DNA of 45,344 nt from Flavobacterium sp. (GTDB lineage: Bacteria > Bacteroidota > Bacteroidia > Flavobacteriales > Flavobacteriaceae), in assembly GCA_003497625.1 (NCBI GenBank), contig DNNO01000021.1, forward strand, positions 353,245-398,588. The letters are read 5' to 3'. The notes beneath the pieces are model-generated. The model made no database searches and was not told where the DNA came from. It saw only the letters and a program-made list of their open reading frames with translations. This document shows, in pieces, positions 34,424 through 43,671 of the stretch. The translations under genes were made by a program, and so were the position numbers. Position 1 is the first letter of the stretch; each line of letters opens with the position of its first letter.

Positions 34424-35431
34424 ATGAAAAAAGCATTCTTTTTGTTTTTTGTAGCAATTTTTTCTGGATTTGCTCAAAATACAACCAATACCGTTTCTTT
34501 AAACGTGAAAATCGCCAATAGATTTTCGGACACGATTACGATTTCTTCGGGAAGAACTTTCAAACAAAAAGTTGGAATTAATAAAAAAGGAGAATTTCAA
34601 ACCACTTTTGAAGCTTCAAAAGATGGAGGAATTTACCGTTTGAATGATGGCAACGAAGGAACTACTATGTTTTTGAAAAATGGTTACGATTTAACCTTAA
34701 CTGTAGATACTAAAGATTTTGATGAAACTATTGTTTATAAAGGAAAAGGAGCCAATGAAAATAATTATTTAGCAAAAAAAGCTTTAGCTGATGAGAAGTT
34801 TGAAATGGAATTAGAAACTCTACTTGAAGGTGACGAAGCTAAGTTCAAAGAAGAATTGGCAAAAAAGAAAGCGAATGATATTAGCTTGATTGATGGAAAA
34901 GGTTTTGATGAAACTTTGGTAAAAATGTTACGCCCTTCATTTGATCAAGAAGAAAAATTCTTGTTAGATTATTATAACCAAAAATTAGCAGCTAAGAAAA
35001 TGGAAGGCATTGTTTCTCCATCATTTGATTACGAAAATCACAAAGGAGGAAAAACTAAGCTTGAAGATTTAAGAGGTAAATACGTTTATATTGATGTTTG
35101 GGCAACTTGGTGTGGACCTTGTTTGGCTGAAATTCCTCATTTAAAGAAAGTAGAAGCTAAATATCACGGAAAGAATATCGAGTTTGTGAGTATTTCTGTT
35201 GATACAGAAAAGGATTATGAGAAATGGAAAAAAATGGTAGTTTCTAAAGAATTGGGTGGAATTCAATTATTTGCTGATAAAAACTGGACTTCAGATTTTA
35301 TCAAAGCATTTGGAATTAACTCTATTCCAAGATTTATTTTAATTGGACCTGATGGAAAAGTTATCAAAGCAGATGCTGCAAGGCCTTCATCAGATTCATT
35401 AACTGAATTATTAGATGGTTTAGTGAAGTAA
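34424..35431 (+). CDS. TlpA-like thioredoxin-fold protein with DUF4369-like N-terminus
   Basis: A 335-residue exported thiol-disulfide oxidoreductase. A signal peptide ends near GFAQ (residue 18). The N-terminal part (20-190) resembles the DUF4369-type beta domain plus a helical linker common in Bacteroidota TlpA proteins. The thioredoxin domain (about 200-335) has WCGPC with C230 and C233 and the cis-proline in SIPRF (P302). Proteins of this kind work in the periplasm on disulfides, for example in cytochrome c maturation; the specific partner is unknown. It ends at its own terminator. Confidence 0.88.
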   Translation: MKKAFFLFFVAIFSGFAQNTTNTVSLNVKIANRFSDTITISSGRTFKQKVGINKKGEFQTTFEASKDGGIYRLNDGNEGTTMFLKNGYDLTLTVDTKDFDETIVYKGKGANENNYLAKKALADEKFEMELETLLEGDEAKFKEELAKKKANDISLIDGKGFDETLVKMLRPSFDQEEKFLLDYYNQKLAAKKMEGIVSPSFDYENHKGGKTKLEDLRGKYVYIDVWATWCGPCLAEIPHLKKVEAKYHGKNIEFVSISVDTEKDYEKWKKMVVSKELGGIQLFADKNWTSDFIKAFGINSIPRFILIGPDGKVIKADAARPSSDSLTELLDGLVK

Positions 35432-35457
35432 TCACAACATTTTTTTATACCTCATTT

Positions 35458-35486
35458 AAAGCCAATACATTACGTATTGGCTTTTT
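35458..35486 (+). terminator. Intrinsic terminator after TlpA-like gene
   Basis: AAAGCCAATAC pairs with GTATTGGCTTT around a 5-nt loop, followed by TT; 26 nt after the stop. Confidence 0.8.
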
Positions 35487-35554
35487 CAATGTTAAGTTTT
35501 TACCTAATGTTACCAAATTGTTAAGCAAAAGTTTTTTTATTGTAAAATAAATTT

Positions 35555-35562
35555 TATATTTG
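35555..35562 (+). promoter_or_regulatory. -7 promoter element of MORN-repeat gene
   Basis: TATATTTG matches TAnnTTTG, 33 nt before the start codon. The nearest upstream TTG is 12 nt away, shorter than usual. Confidence 0.5.
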
Positions 35563-35595
35563 TTACTGTAATGTTAACCTAAAAAAGAAAAGAGT

Positions 35596-35940
35596 ATGAA
35601 AAAAGTAGTTATTGCAGTAGTTTTATTGGTTTCGAGTTTGTCATTTGCACAAGAAGTAAAACCAAAATTTGAAGTGGTTGACCAGATGGTAAAAGCAACA
35701 TATTATTATGATAACGGACAAGTAAAACAAGAAGGGTATTACTTAGATGGAAAATTACATGGAAAATGGATGGCTTATAACGAAGATGGTTCAAAACAAT
35801 CTATTGGAGAATATGTGAATGGTGCTAAAACTGGAAAATGGTTTTTTTGGAGCGACGCTTCGTTAAGCGAAGTTGATTTTTCAGATAGTAGAATTGCTGA
35901 AGTAAAAAAATGGTCAAAAGATGTTTTAGTTAAAAACTAA
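35596..35940 (+). CDS. Exported MORN-repeat (YwqK-like) protein
   Basis: A 114-residue protein with a signal peptide ending near SFAQ (residue 19). The mature part has two or three MORN-2-type repeats: YYYDNGQVKQEGYYLDGKLHG, MAYNEDGSKQSIGEYVNGAKTG and KWFFWSDASLSEVDF. Such repeats are found in Bacteroidota proteins labelled YwqK-family antitoxin-like, but no toxin gene is adjacent, so a toxin-antitoxin role is unlikely here. It is a stand-alone gene with its own promoter and terminator. Confidence 0.82.
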   Translation: MKKVVIAVVLLVSSLSFAQEVKPKFEVVDQMVKATYYYDNGQVKQEGYYLDGKLHGKWMAYNEDGSKQSIGEYVNGAKTGKWFFWSDASLSEVDFSDSRIAEVKKWSKDVLVKN

Positions 35941-35956
35941 TTCAATTTAAAGTATA

Positions 35957-35987
35957 AAAAAAGTCCCGATTTAATCGGGACTTTTTT
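35957..35987. terminator. Bidirectional intrinsic terminator
   Basis: AAAAAAGTCCCGAT pairs perfectly with ATCGGGACTTTTTT around TTA. It lies between the convergent MORN-repeat gene and the RND pump gene. Confidence 0.9.
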
Positions 35988-35991
35988 GTTT

Positions 35992-38900
35992 TTATAAAGT
36001 GTGTTTCGGGTTAAAACCGTCTTCACTTAATTCTGTGTGAACATAATCGGCAACCATTTCGGCTTCATAATCTGTTTTTTCTCCTTTAGAGAATTTAGCG
36101 ATTATTTTCTCCATGATTTCATAGATTACAGGAACCACAATTAAGGTTAAGAATAACGATGAAATTAATCCACCAATAATTACCCAAGCCAAACCGTTTT
36201 TCCATTCTGCTCCAGCTCCAGAAGCTAATGCAATTGGGAACATACCAAATACCATCGCAATCGTAGTCATTAAAATTGGACGTAGCCTTGCATGATTCGC
36301 TTGAATTAATGCGGTTCTGATACTTTCTCCTGCTTTACGTCTTTGATTCGTATAATCCACCAACATAATCGCATTTTTACACACCAGACCAATTAACATG
36401 ATGATACCTAAAATGGTAAAAATATTCAAAGTATTATTAGTTAAAGCTAAAGCTAACATCGCACCAATGAACGAAAGTGGAATAGCAAATAATACTACGA
36501 ATGGATGTACAAAACTGTCGTATAACGAAACCATTACAAGGTAAACCAAGATAATAGCAGCTAATAAAGCAATTCCAAGTGTTCCAAAACCTTCCGATTG
36601 ATTTTCCATGTCACCACCCCAAATGTAATCTACACCTGTAGGTTTTTCTAACTTATCAATTTTTTCTTGCCATTGCGATACAATAGTTCCCGAAGCAACA
36701 CCTACATTTTGACCTTTTACAGTTACCGATGCTGATTTGTCTCTTCGTTCTAATTCACTTGGACCAGAACTTTCAGAAACGGTTGCAAATTGAATTAATT
36801 TAATTTGTTCTCCTCTATCGTTAATGAAAATTAAGTTACTTACATCGGCAATACTTTTTCTGTCGAATGCATTATATTTAATGTTGATGTTGTATTCATA
36901 TTCTCCAGCTCTAAATTTACCATCAGTATTTCCGCTAAATGCAGTTTGCATGGTCATACCTACTGTTTGTAAACTTAAACCAAGCGCAGCCATTTTATCT
37001 CTGTCCACTTGAACGTTTACTTCTGGATTTCCGTCTTCTACAGATAATTCAATTTCTGTTGCTCCCGGAATCGTACGTAATTCTTTTTCAGCAGCTTTTG
37101 CAAATGCCATAGCTGTTTCTACATTTGGACCTGTAACGATTAAGCCTAAAGTAGCATCTTCAGCAGTTCCTAAAATACCTACTGGAACCGTTTTAACTTT
37201 TGCTCCAACTAAGATTTTTTCTAGTTTACGTTTTGTTTTGGCAGCATAAACGTTTGCTGGTTCATCACGTTTGTCTAAACCAACCATTTTTACGTTAATC
37301 TCCGATTTATAAGCGGTTGCTTGAGAAGCCCCTAAACCTTCACTGGTTTGCCCAATAGTAGTAATTTGACTGTGAACGTATTCTTCTTTTTTCAAGAAAG
37401 CTTCTGCTTTTTGCGTCATGAAATTGGTTTGTTCTAACGAAGCGTCTTTTGGCATTTCAATTTGAACTAAAAACTCACCACTATCAGATGCTGCGAAGAA
37501 TTCACCACCAATAAATCCACCACCCATTAATCCAATGGTTGAACCAAAGAATAACACTAAGACAACAGCAATAGTTTTAAAATAATGGTCTAAACACCAA
37601 GTTAATAATCCTGAAACCCAATCCGTAAAACGAGTTAGATAGCTTTCAAATCCAAGGATAATTCTTCCAAAAAAGGTTTTACCCGTAATGTGTTCTAATT
37701 TTCCATATCTAGAAGATAACCAAGGAATAATAGTAAACGAAGCCACTAACGACAATAAAGTAGAGATAATAACAGTTACACAGAATTGCGTAATAATGTT
37801 TGAAACTAACCCAGTACTCATTGCAATTGGTAAAAATACTACCACAATTACTAAGGTAATCGATACAACGGTTCCGCCAATTTCGGCAGTTCCATCATAA
37901 GCAGCACGAACTTTGTTTTTACCCATTTCCATGTGGCGGTAAATGTTTTCCAATACCACAATCGCGTCATCCACCAAGATACCAACTACCAATGATAATC
38001 CCAATAAACTCATTAAGTTTAAGGTGTATCCCATTAAGTAAATTCCAATGAAAGTTGCAATTAACGAAGCAGGAATTGAAACCATTACAATTAATGAGTT
38101 TCTAACACTGTGTAAGAAAAACAACATTACTAATGCCACTAATATAACAGCAATAAGTAAATCGTGAACCACTGCATCAGCTGCTTCTAATGTGAAAATA
38201 GTACTGTCTTTTGCAATTTCTAATTGTAATCCTTTAGATTTATAATCGTTTTCTAATTTGTTGATGGTTTTTACTAATTCTTCACTTACCGCTACTGCAT
38301 TAGCATCAGATTGTTTTACAATTTGTAAAAGAATAGCACTTTTTTGATCTACACGAGCAACTTTTTCAGCAATCTTTTGTGTGTCTTGAACATCAGCAAT
38401 ATCACCTAAACGAACTTGAATTCCGTTTCTTGATGAAACAATTAAGTTTCTTAATTCTTCTACATTTTTATATTTTCCAGCTAAACGAATTAATATTTTT
38501 TGTTCACGAGTTTGAATGTTTCCTGTAGGGAAATCCAAATTTGATGATAAAATATTTTGTTGTACTTGCGGAATTGAAAGTCCGTAACCTTGCATTTTTA
38601 CTGCATCAAGATTTACTTGAATTTCTCTCTCTTGTCCACCAATAATGTTTACTTGCGCAACACCTTGAACACGAGATAAAATTGGTGCTAATTTTTTATC
38701 AATTAAGTCGTAAAAAGCAACTTCGTCCATTTTTCCGTTGGCACCAATAGTCATAATTGGTAAATCACTCAAGGAAAATTTAGTTAATGAAGGTGTTTCG
38801 GCATCATCTGGTAAATCACTAATGATGGCGTTAATTTTACGTTGTGCATCGTTCATCGAAATATTAACATCTGCATTTGAAGTTAATGTGATTGATACGG

Positions 38901-39168
38901 TTGACAAACTTTCGTACGATTTCGCATCAATTTTTTTGATGTTTTCCAAAGAAGCTACGGCATCTTCAATTTTTTTGGTTACCGTATTTTCAATTTCACT
39001 TGGCGATGCACCAGGATAAATTGTGGCAATTGTAATTACGTTGGTTTCAAATTTAGGGATCAATTCGTAACCTAAATTGCTATAACTGAACAGTCCACCA
39101 AGTGTTAGAATTGTAAACAATACAATCACTAACGACGGACGTTTTATCGATATTTCTGCTAATTTCAT
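35992..39168 (-). CDS. RND-family efflux transporter permease (AcrB/MdtB-like)
   Basis: The inner-membrane proton-driven pump of a tripartite efflux system, 1058 residues, with the usual 12 membrane segments and two large periplasmic loops. It starts with MKLAEISIKRPSLVIVLFT, and the proton-relay aspartates are in TM4 VGILVDDAIVVLENIYRHME. TM10-12 carry IGLVCKNAIMLVDYTNQRR and AMVFGMFPIALASG. It could export antibiotics, dyes, bile-like compounds or metals; the substrate is not evident. It is the last gene of the TetR-TolC-MFP-RND operon, 9 nt after the adaptor gene, and ends at a shared terminator. Confidence 0.95.
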   Translation of the reverse strand: MKLAEISIKRPSLVIVLFTILTLGGLFSYSNLGYELIPKFETNVITIATIYPGASPSEIENTVTKKIEDAVASLENIKKIDAKSYESLSTVSITLTSNADVNISMNDAQRKINAIISDLPDDAETPSLTKFSLSDLPIMTIGANGKMDEVAFYDLIDKKLAPILSRVQGVAQVNIIGGQEREIQVNLDAVKMQGYGLSIPQVQQNILSSNLDFPTGNIQTREQKILIRLAGKYKNVEELRNLIVSSRNGIQVRLGDIADVQDTQKIAEKVARVDQKSAILLQIVKQSDANAVAVSEELVKTINKLENDYKSKGLQLEIAKDSTIFTLEAADAVVHDLLIAVILVALVMLFFLHSVRNSLIVMVSIPASLIATFIGIYLMGYTLNLMSLLGLSLVVGILVDDAIVVLENIYRHMEMGKNKVRAAYDGTAEIGGTVVSITLVIVVVFLPIAMSTGLVSNIITQFCVTVIISTLLSLVASFTIIPWLSSRYGKLEHITGKTFFGRIILGFESYLTRFTDWVSGLLTWCLDHYFKTIAVVLVLFFGSTIGLMGGGFIGGEFFAASDSGEFLVQIEMPKDASLEQTNFMTQKAEAFLKKEEYVHSQITTIGQTSEGLGASQATAYKSEINVKMVGLDKRDEPANVYAAKTKRKLEKILVGAKVKTVPVGILGTAEDATLGLIVTGPNVETAMAFAKAAEKELRTIPGATEIELSVEDGNPEVNVQVDRDKMAALGLSLQTVGMTMQTAFSGNTDGKFRAGEYEYNINIKYNAFDRKSIADVSNLIFINDRGEQIKLIQFATVSESSGPSELERRDKSASVTVKGQNVGVASGTIVSQWQEKIDKLEKPTGVDYIWGGDMENQSEGFGTLGIALLAAIILVYLVMVSLYDSFVHPFVVLFAIPLSFIGAMLALALTNNTLNIFTILGIIMLIGLVCKNAIMLVDYTNQRRKAGESIRTALIQANHARLRPILMTTIAMVFGMFPIALASGAGAEWKNGLAWVIIGGLISSLFLTLIVVPVIYEIMEKIIAKFSKGEKTDYEAEMVADYVHTELSEDGFNPKHTL

Positions 39169-39177
39169 ATGCTTTAA

Positions 39178-40245
39178 TTATTTGATAACTTCAACAGCGT
39201 TTCCGTCTTGTAAGTTAATTTGTCCTGTTATAATAACAATTTCTCCGTTAGATAAGCCGTCTAAGATTTCTACTTTGTCTCCTAAAATTCTACCTGCTGT
39301 TACTTTTTTAAGTTTAGCTGTTCCGTTTTCAATTACGAAAATTTCATTACTGCTAACACTTCCTACAAAGGCATTTCTTGGTACAATTTTCAACGTTTGT
39401 TTTTGTTGGTTTGAAGCAAATTTTGCTGTTCCATACATACCCGCTTTTAAGTCGTTTGAAGTATTGTTTGTAATTTCAATTTCAACTGGGAAGTTTAGAC
39501 TTGCATCTGCTTTTGGAGCAATAAAAGTGATTTTTCCAGTAAATTCTTTGTCAGGATACACGTTTGAACCAACTTTAATTGCGCTTCCTACTTTTAAACT
39601 AGCTACTTGACTTTCATTAACTGTTACGTTTAATTTTAATTTAGAAACGTTTACAATTTCGAATAAATCGGTAGATGGCATCCCTGTTAATATTGAACCT
39701 GGTTCGATGAATTTTTTGTTGATAAAACCACTAATTGGTGCTTTAATTCTAGTATCACCTACATTAATGTTAGCTTGAGTTAGATTCGCTTTTGCATTTA
39801 CCATGGCTAATCTTGCTTGGTCTAATTGTTGTTTTGTTACACCACCAGTTTTAAAAGCATTTTCAAATCTTGTATAATCTGCAACAGCATTTTGATATAC
39901 TGCATTTGCATTTTGAGCATTTACATTAATTACATCACTTCTTACAATAGCAAGCGTTTGTCCTACAGTTACATAATCACCTTCTTTTACCAAGACTTGG
40001 GTTACTTTTCCAGATTTTTCAGCTTTGAAGATTAGTTCTTGAATAGGTTCAAAGTTTCCGTTTGATACGAAATCTAATGAAACTTCTTCAGTTTTTACAG
40101 TGTCAACTTTTACAGAAACTGACGCGTTTTTTTCAGCAACAATTGCTGTTTTAGCTTCGTTTTCTTTTTTGTTTTTAGTTAATATAAATCCGATTACACC
40201 TAATGAGGCTAAAATGATTACTATGGTTATAATTGTCTTTTTCAT
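39178..40245 (-). CDS. RND efflux periplasmic adaptor subunit (membrane fusion protein)
   Basis: A 355-residue membrane fusion protein. An N-terminal membrane anchor (about residues 4-22) precedes the lipoyl-like halves: IFKAEKSGKVTQVLVKEGDYVTVGQ at 70-95 and TRIKAPISGFINKKFIEPG near 165-185. Between them is a helical hairpin with QLDQARLAMVNAKANLTQA, followed by a beta-barrel domain and a C-terminal membrane-proximal part. It bridges the RND pump to the TolC channel. There is no lipobox, so it is held by its membrane helix. It lies 5 nt after the TolC-like gene in the operon. Confidence 0.93.
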   Translation of the reverse strand: MKKTIITIVIILASLGVIGFILTKNKKENEAKTAIVAEKNASVSVKVDTVKTEEVSLDFVSNGNFEPIQELIFKAEKSGKVTQVLVKEGDYVTVGQTLAIVRSDVINVNAQNANAVYQNAVADYTRFENAFKTGGVTKQQLDQARLAMVNAKANLTQANINVGDTRIKAPISGFINKKFIEPGSILTGMPSTDLFEIVNVSKLKLNVTVNESQVASLKVGSAIKVGSNVYPDKEFTGKITFIAPKADASLNFPVEIEITNNTSNDLKAGMYGTAKFASNQQKQTLKIVPRNAFVGSVSSNEIFVIENGTAKLKKVTAGRILGDKVEILDGLSNGEIVIITGQINLQDGNAVEVIK

Positions 40246-40250
40246 TTTAA

Positions 40251-41591
40251 TTATTTATTGGTTAGTGTTTTTAGTTCGCCTTTTGATTTTATGAATTGAA
40301 TTTCTGCTAATTTGTATTCTAAAATAGCATTGGTATAATTGTTTTGTGCTTCAACCATTGCATTTTCAGCATCTAATAAATCGGTTAATGCAGCTAATCC
40401 TTGCGTGTAATTGTTATTAGTATTATTAAAAACTTCTTGAGCAAGTTGTGCGTTTTCTTTTTGATTGTTGATGGTTATCAAACTGTTTTCAAGTTGCTTT
40501 TTTGCATTATCAAAAGCTAAATCCAATGCTAATTTTGTGTCATCAAGATCTACTTTTAAAGAACTTAATGCGTTGTTTGCTTGTCTTACTTTTGCTCTTG
40601 TTCCAAATCCTGTAAATAATGGAACTCTTAAACTCAATCCTATAGAAGCAAAGTCTGACCAATAAACGCCATCAGCTGGTTTTGCAAACAATGGCATTTC
40701 TGAACCTTGACCAATATAATTGTAACTCCCACTTAATGAAAGTGTTGGATAATATGCTGCCTGAACTGCCTTCTTTTGGTAAGTTAATAATTGTTCCTGT
40801 TTTTTTAGTAACAAATATTCTGTTCTTCCAGTAACATCAGCTATTGAAGTTAAATCTTGGGGTGTAACTTCAAAAGCTGTATCAGGAATGATGATTTTGT
40901 TTTCCATTGGCATTCCCATATAAAATTTTAAGGCATTTTCTTGAAGCGAAATCGCATTTAAAATTTGTTGACGTAGTGAATTGATATTGTTTACACGAAC
41001 TGTAATTCTGTCGTAATCTATTTTTTTAGCTAAACCATTATCAAATTGACCTTTGATGATGTCTTTTACTTTGTTTGTGTTTTTCAAGTTATTATCAACG
41101 ACGATAAGTTTTTGTTGTTGCACATATACTTGATAATACGCATTTGCAACACGTTCAATTACTTGTTCTTCAGTTAATTGAGCGTTTATTTGGTAAAATT
41201 CTCTAGTTGATTTTGCCGCTTTTAAACCTGTAAATACCGATTGGTCAAACAAAGCTTGATTTAAAGAAACGCCAGCTACCGAGTTCCATTTTTGACCAAA
41301 AGCCGCTTGAATAGTTGTACCAGGTGCACCAAAATTATCTCCATCAATTACTGTTGTTTGCAAAATAGGATTATAATTCAAACTTCCATTAGCCGAAATT
41401 TGCGGTAAAGCTCTGGAACGTACTTCTTGAATTTTATACTCGCTATTTTCTACTTCTAATTTTGCTTTCTTAGCTTCTGCTTTGTTTTCAAGCGCAAAAG
41501 TTATAGCATCTTTTAATGTTAGTGGTGCCACTTCTTGTGCACTTACTGACAGTGTAAAAGTTAATAATGTTATGAGAATTGTTTTCTTCAT
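40251..41591 (-). CDS. TolC family outer membrane efflux protein
   Basis: A 446-residue outer-membrane channel with a signal peptide (cleavage near SAQE, residue 19). The sequence has the two repeated helical-hairpin halves of the TolC fold: LTLKDAITFALENKAEAKKAKLEVENSEYKI near the start and LDLAFDNAKKQLENSLITIN in the second half. The coiled segments and strands RVPLFTGFGTR and AALTDLLDAENAMVEAQNN are typical. It forms the exit duct for the adjacent adaptor and RND pump. Its start is 3 nt after the TetR stop, so all four genes are likely one transcript. Confidence 0.92.
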   Translation of the reverse strand: MKKTILITLLTFTLSVSAQEVAPLTLKDAITFALENKAEAKKAKLEVENSEYKIQEVRSRALPQISANGSLNYNPILQTTVIDGDNFGAPGTTIQAAFGQKWNSVAGVSLNQALFDQSVFTGLKAAKSTREFYQINAQLTEEQVIERVANAYYQVYVQQQKLIVVDNNLKNTNKVKDIIKGQFDNGLAKKIDYDRITVRVNNINSLRQQILNAISLQENALKFYMGMPMENKIIIPDTAFEVTPQDLTSIADVTGRTEYLLLKKQEQLLTYQKKAVQAAYYPTLSLSGSYNYIGQGSEMPLFAKPADGVYWSDFASIGLSLRVPLFTGFGTRAKVRQANNALSSLKVDLDDTKLALDLAFDNAKKQLENSLITINNQKENAQLAQEVFNNTNNNYTQGLAALTDLLDAENAMVEAQNNYTNAILEYKLAEIQFIKSKGELKTLTNK

Positions 41592-41594
41592 TGT

Positions 41595-42194
41595 TTATAT
41601 AATTGGATTTTTAAGGTGTTTTTCTAATTCGATAATTCCAGCTAATGTTGCCATTGCTCTAATGTGATATTCTAAGGCTTTTACTTCTAACTCATGTGCA
41701 TCTTTTTCTAACATCGTGTTTTCATTGATATTAAAAATTAAGGTGTAATAAAATTTCACATAATTGTCGATATCTAAATTTTCTCGATACAAACCTTCGT
41801 TAATACCTTTTATGATGTTTTGTCTAAAACAATCTTCGCAAACACTAATTTGCATACTTAATACTTTGTCATAAATTTCAGGATAGTGTTTTTTTAACTG
41901 ATAAATTGGAGATGATTCAGCTGATTTGAACATTTCTCTAAACATTCTCTTGATTTCGAAATTTTCTTCAATTGCATTAAAGTTTTTAGATACAATTTTG
42001 TCAATCGTTTCATGAATTTCTTTGTGAACCAATTCAACACTTTGCTCAATTAAAACATCTTTATTGCTAAAATATTTGTAAATCGTTTTTTTTGAAATAC
42101 ACATTTCGCAAGCAATATCATCCATAGTAATGCTCTTGAAACCAAGTCTCAAAAACATTTCTTTCGCTTTATTTATAATTTTATCTTTCATCAT
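41595..42194 (-). CDS. TetR/AcrR family transcriptional regulator, local repressor of efflux operon
   Basis: A 199-residue regulator. From the ATG at 42194 the DNA-binding domain starts at once: MMKDKIINKAKEMFLRLG, helix-turn-helix around residues 20-45 with FKSITMDDIACEMCISKKTIYKYFSNKD. The C-terminal ligand-binding part is helical. A longer frame from ATG 42275 exists, but it crosses the consensus promoter element at 42234-42241, so the shorter start is chosen; ATG 42191 is also possible. The gene is first in the efflux operon, and the inverted repeat covering the -33 site is its likely operator. The inducer is unknown. Confidence 0.9.
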   Translation of the reverse strand: MMKDKIINKAKEMFLRLGFKSITMDDIACEMCISKKTIYKYFSNKDVLIEQSVELVHKEIHETIDKIVSKNFNAIEENFEIKRMFREMFKSAESSPIYQLKKHYPEIYDKVLSMQISVCEDCFRQNIIKGINEGLYRENLDIDNYVKFYYTLIFNINENTMLEKDAHELEVKALEYHIRAMATLAGIIELEKHLKNPII

Positions 42195-42233
42195 TTCTCT
42201 AAAAATCGCTTTTTTGGATTTTATTTTCGGGTA

Positions 42234-42263
42234 CAAATGTATGTCGGAAACTTTTAACACCAA
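42234..42263 (-). promoter_or_regulatory. Efflux operon promoter (TTG-N19-TACATTTG)
   Basis: On the minus strand TTG (42261-42263) and TACATTTG (42234-42241) are 19 nt apart, a full consensus match, 39 nt before the chosen TetR start. Confidence 0.72.
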
Positions 42264-42273
42264 AATAGTTTCC
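42246..42273. promoter_or_regulatory. Candidate TetR operator, 28-bp inverted repeat
   Basis: GGAAACT and AGTTTCC form a perfect 7-bp inverted repeat with a 14-nt spacer. It covers the -33 TTG and most of the promoter spacer of the efflux operon, which fits repression by the TetR product. Confidence 0.5.
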
Positions 42274-42353
42274 ATTGTTTTTACATAAATTTAACATTTG
42301 ATATATTCGTCTCATTTCAGAATATTGGAGTATTTTAGCAAAAAATTCAAATA

Positions 42354-43328
42354 ATGCATTCTATATCGTACTATCAAGAAAAAGTGAGTAATCATTTTTC
42401 GCAAATTGTTGCCAATAAACAGCCTAAAAATTTATACGAACCTATCGAGTATATTTTATCGCTTGGTGGAAAAAGAATGCGTCCCGTTTTGACCTTAATG
42501 GCAAGCGAAGTTTTTAATGTGGATTGTGAAAAAGCGATTCCTGCGGCTACTGCGGTTGAGGTTTTTCATAATTTTTCATTAATTCACGATGATATTATGG
42601 ACGATGCTCCTTTGCGAAGAGGTAATCAAACCGTTCATGAAAAATGGGATTTGAATACTGGAATTTTATCAGGTGATGCAATGCTGATTTTAGCGTATCA
42701 ATTTTTTGAAAATTATGAACCAGCAACATTCCAGAAATTAGCAAAATTATTCAGTAAAACCGCTTTAGAAGTTTGTGAAGGGCAACAATATGATGTGGAT
42801 TTTGAAATGCGTGACGATGTTACGATTCCAGAATATTTAAAAATGATTGAATACAAAACAGCGGTTTTAGTTGGTGCTGCTATGAAAATGGGAGCAATTG
42901 TAGCCGAAACTTCTGATGAAAATGCGGATTTGATTTATGATTTCGGACTGAATTTAGGAATTGCATTTCAATTACAAGATGATTATTTAGATGCTTTTGG
43001 AAATCCAAAAACCTTCGGAAAACAAGTTGGTGGAGACATTATCGAAAATAAAAAAACATATCTATACTTAAAAGCTATTGAGTTTTCTAAAGCAGAAGAA
43101 AAACAACAATTATTGCATTTGTTTTCGATTCAACCTTCAGAAAACACAGATAAAATAGAATCAGTAAAAGCTATTTTTAATGCTTCAGGAGCAAGCGAAG
43201 CTACTAAAAAAGCAATTCAAGACTATACTTTTAAAGCGTTTGAAACCTTAGAAAAAATGGATATCGAAGCTGAAAAGAAAGCTATTTTGAAAGCTTTTGG
43301 AGAGAATTTAATGGGAAGAAATGTATAA
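42354..43328 (+). CDS. Polyprenyl diphosphate synthase (trans-isoprenyl type)
   Basis: A 324-residue head-to-tail prenyl transferase. The first aspartate-rich motif DDIMDD is at D79-D84 and followed by APLRRG; the second, DDYLD, is at D209-D213. GGKRMRP near residue 39 is the diphosphate site. The first motif lacks the two-residue insert of bacterial farnesyl synthases of the IspA type and has F74 and S75 before it, which leans to C20 or longer products, but chain length cannot be fixed from this. The enzyme may supply quinone or carotenoid side chains. The next gene overlaps its end by 8 nt. Confidence 0.92.
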   Translation: MHSISYYQEKVSNHFSQIVANKQPKNLYEPIEYILSLGGKRMRPVLTLMASEVFNVDCEKAIPAATAVEVFHNFSLIHDDIMDDAPLRRGNQTVHEKWDLNTGILSGDAMLILAYQFFENYEPATFQKLAKLFSKTALEVCEGQQYDVDFEMRDDVTIPEYLKMIEYKTAVLVGAAMKMGAIVAETSDENADLIYDFGLNLGIAFQLQDDYLDAFGNPKTFGKQVGGDIIENKKTYLYLKAIEFSKAEEKQQLLHLFSIQPSENTDKIESVKAIFNASGASEATKKAIQDYTFKAFETLEKMDIEAEKKAILKAFGENLMGRNV

Positions 43329-43671
43329 TCCACCAGCAAATATTGAGGCCTTAATTTCGCAAGCCGAAGAAGAACATTTATACTTCAAGCTTATTGAGCA
43401 AGTAAATAAAGATTTTGCTTTAGCGAATGAATCTTTAGATGTGCCATCAAGTATTTTTCCGTTTGAATTTAAGAATTTGGTACAAGAAAAAATATACAAA
43501 CTCATTCAGTACAAGTTTGCTGAATACCTAAATTTACTTTACATCATTGATGTTCCAGAAGATCAAATTAAAAAATTAGATGGTTCTGATTTGGTAGAAT
43601 TATCGGAACAAGTTGCTTTTTTGGTGTTAAAACGCGAATGGCAAAAAGTGTGGTTTCGAAATAAATATTAA
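43321..43671 (+). CDS. Conserved hypothetical protein
   Basis: A 116-residue soluble protein, mostly helical, with no family that I can name. It starts within the last codons of the prenyl synthase gene (8-nt overlap), a sign of translational coupling. Features are AEEEHLYFKLIEQVNKDFALA at the N-terminus and a helix-rich C-terminus ending REWQKVWFRNKY. Its stop codon overlaps by 2 nt the stop codon of the convergent outer-membrane-like gene. Confidence 0.75.
   Translation: MYNPPANIEALISQAEEEHLYFKLIEQVNKDFALANESLDVPSSIFPFEFKNLVQEKIYKLIQYKFAEYLNLLYIIDVPEDQIKKLDGSDLVELSEQVAFLVLKREWQKVWFRNKY

Noticed and set aside
35596-35940. Toxin-antitoxin system from YwqK-like repeats
   Set aside because: The protein is exported, and no toxin candidate lies on either side.
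39182-39610. 142-residue plus-strand frame antisense to the efflux adaptor
   Set aside because: Mirror of the adaptor gene's strands, hydrophobic only by complementarity, no known motif.
42195-42275. Longer TetR start at 42275 adding 27 residues
   Set aside because: The extension contains a full consensus promoter (TACATTTG with TTG at N19) and the inverted repeat, and the family's N-terminus fits the start at 42194.
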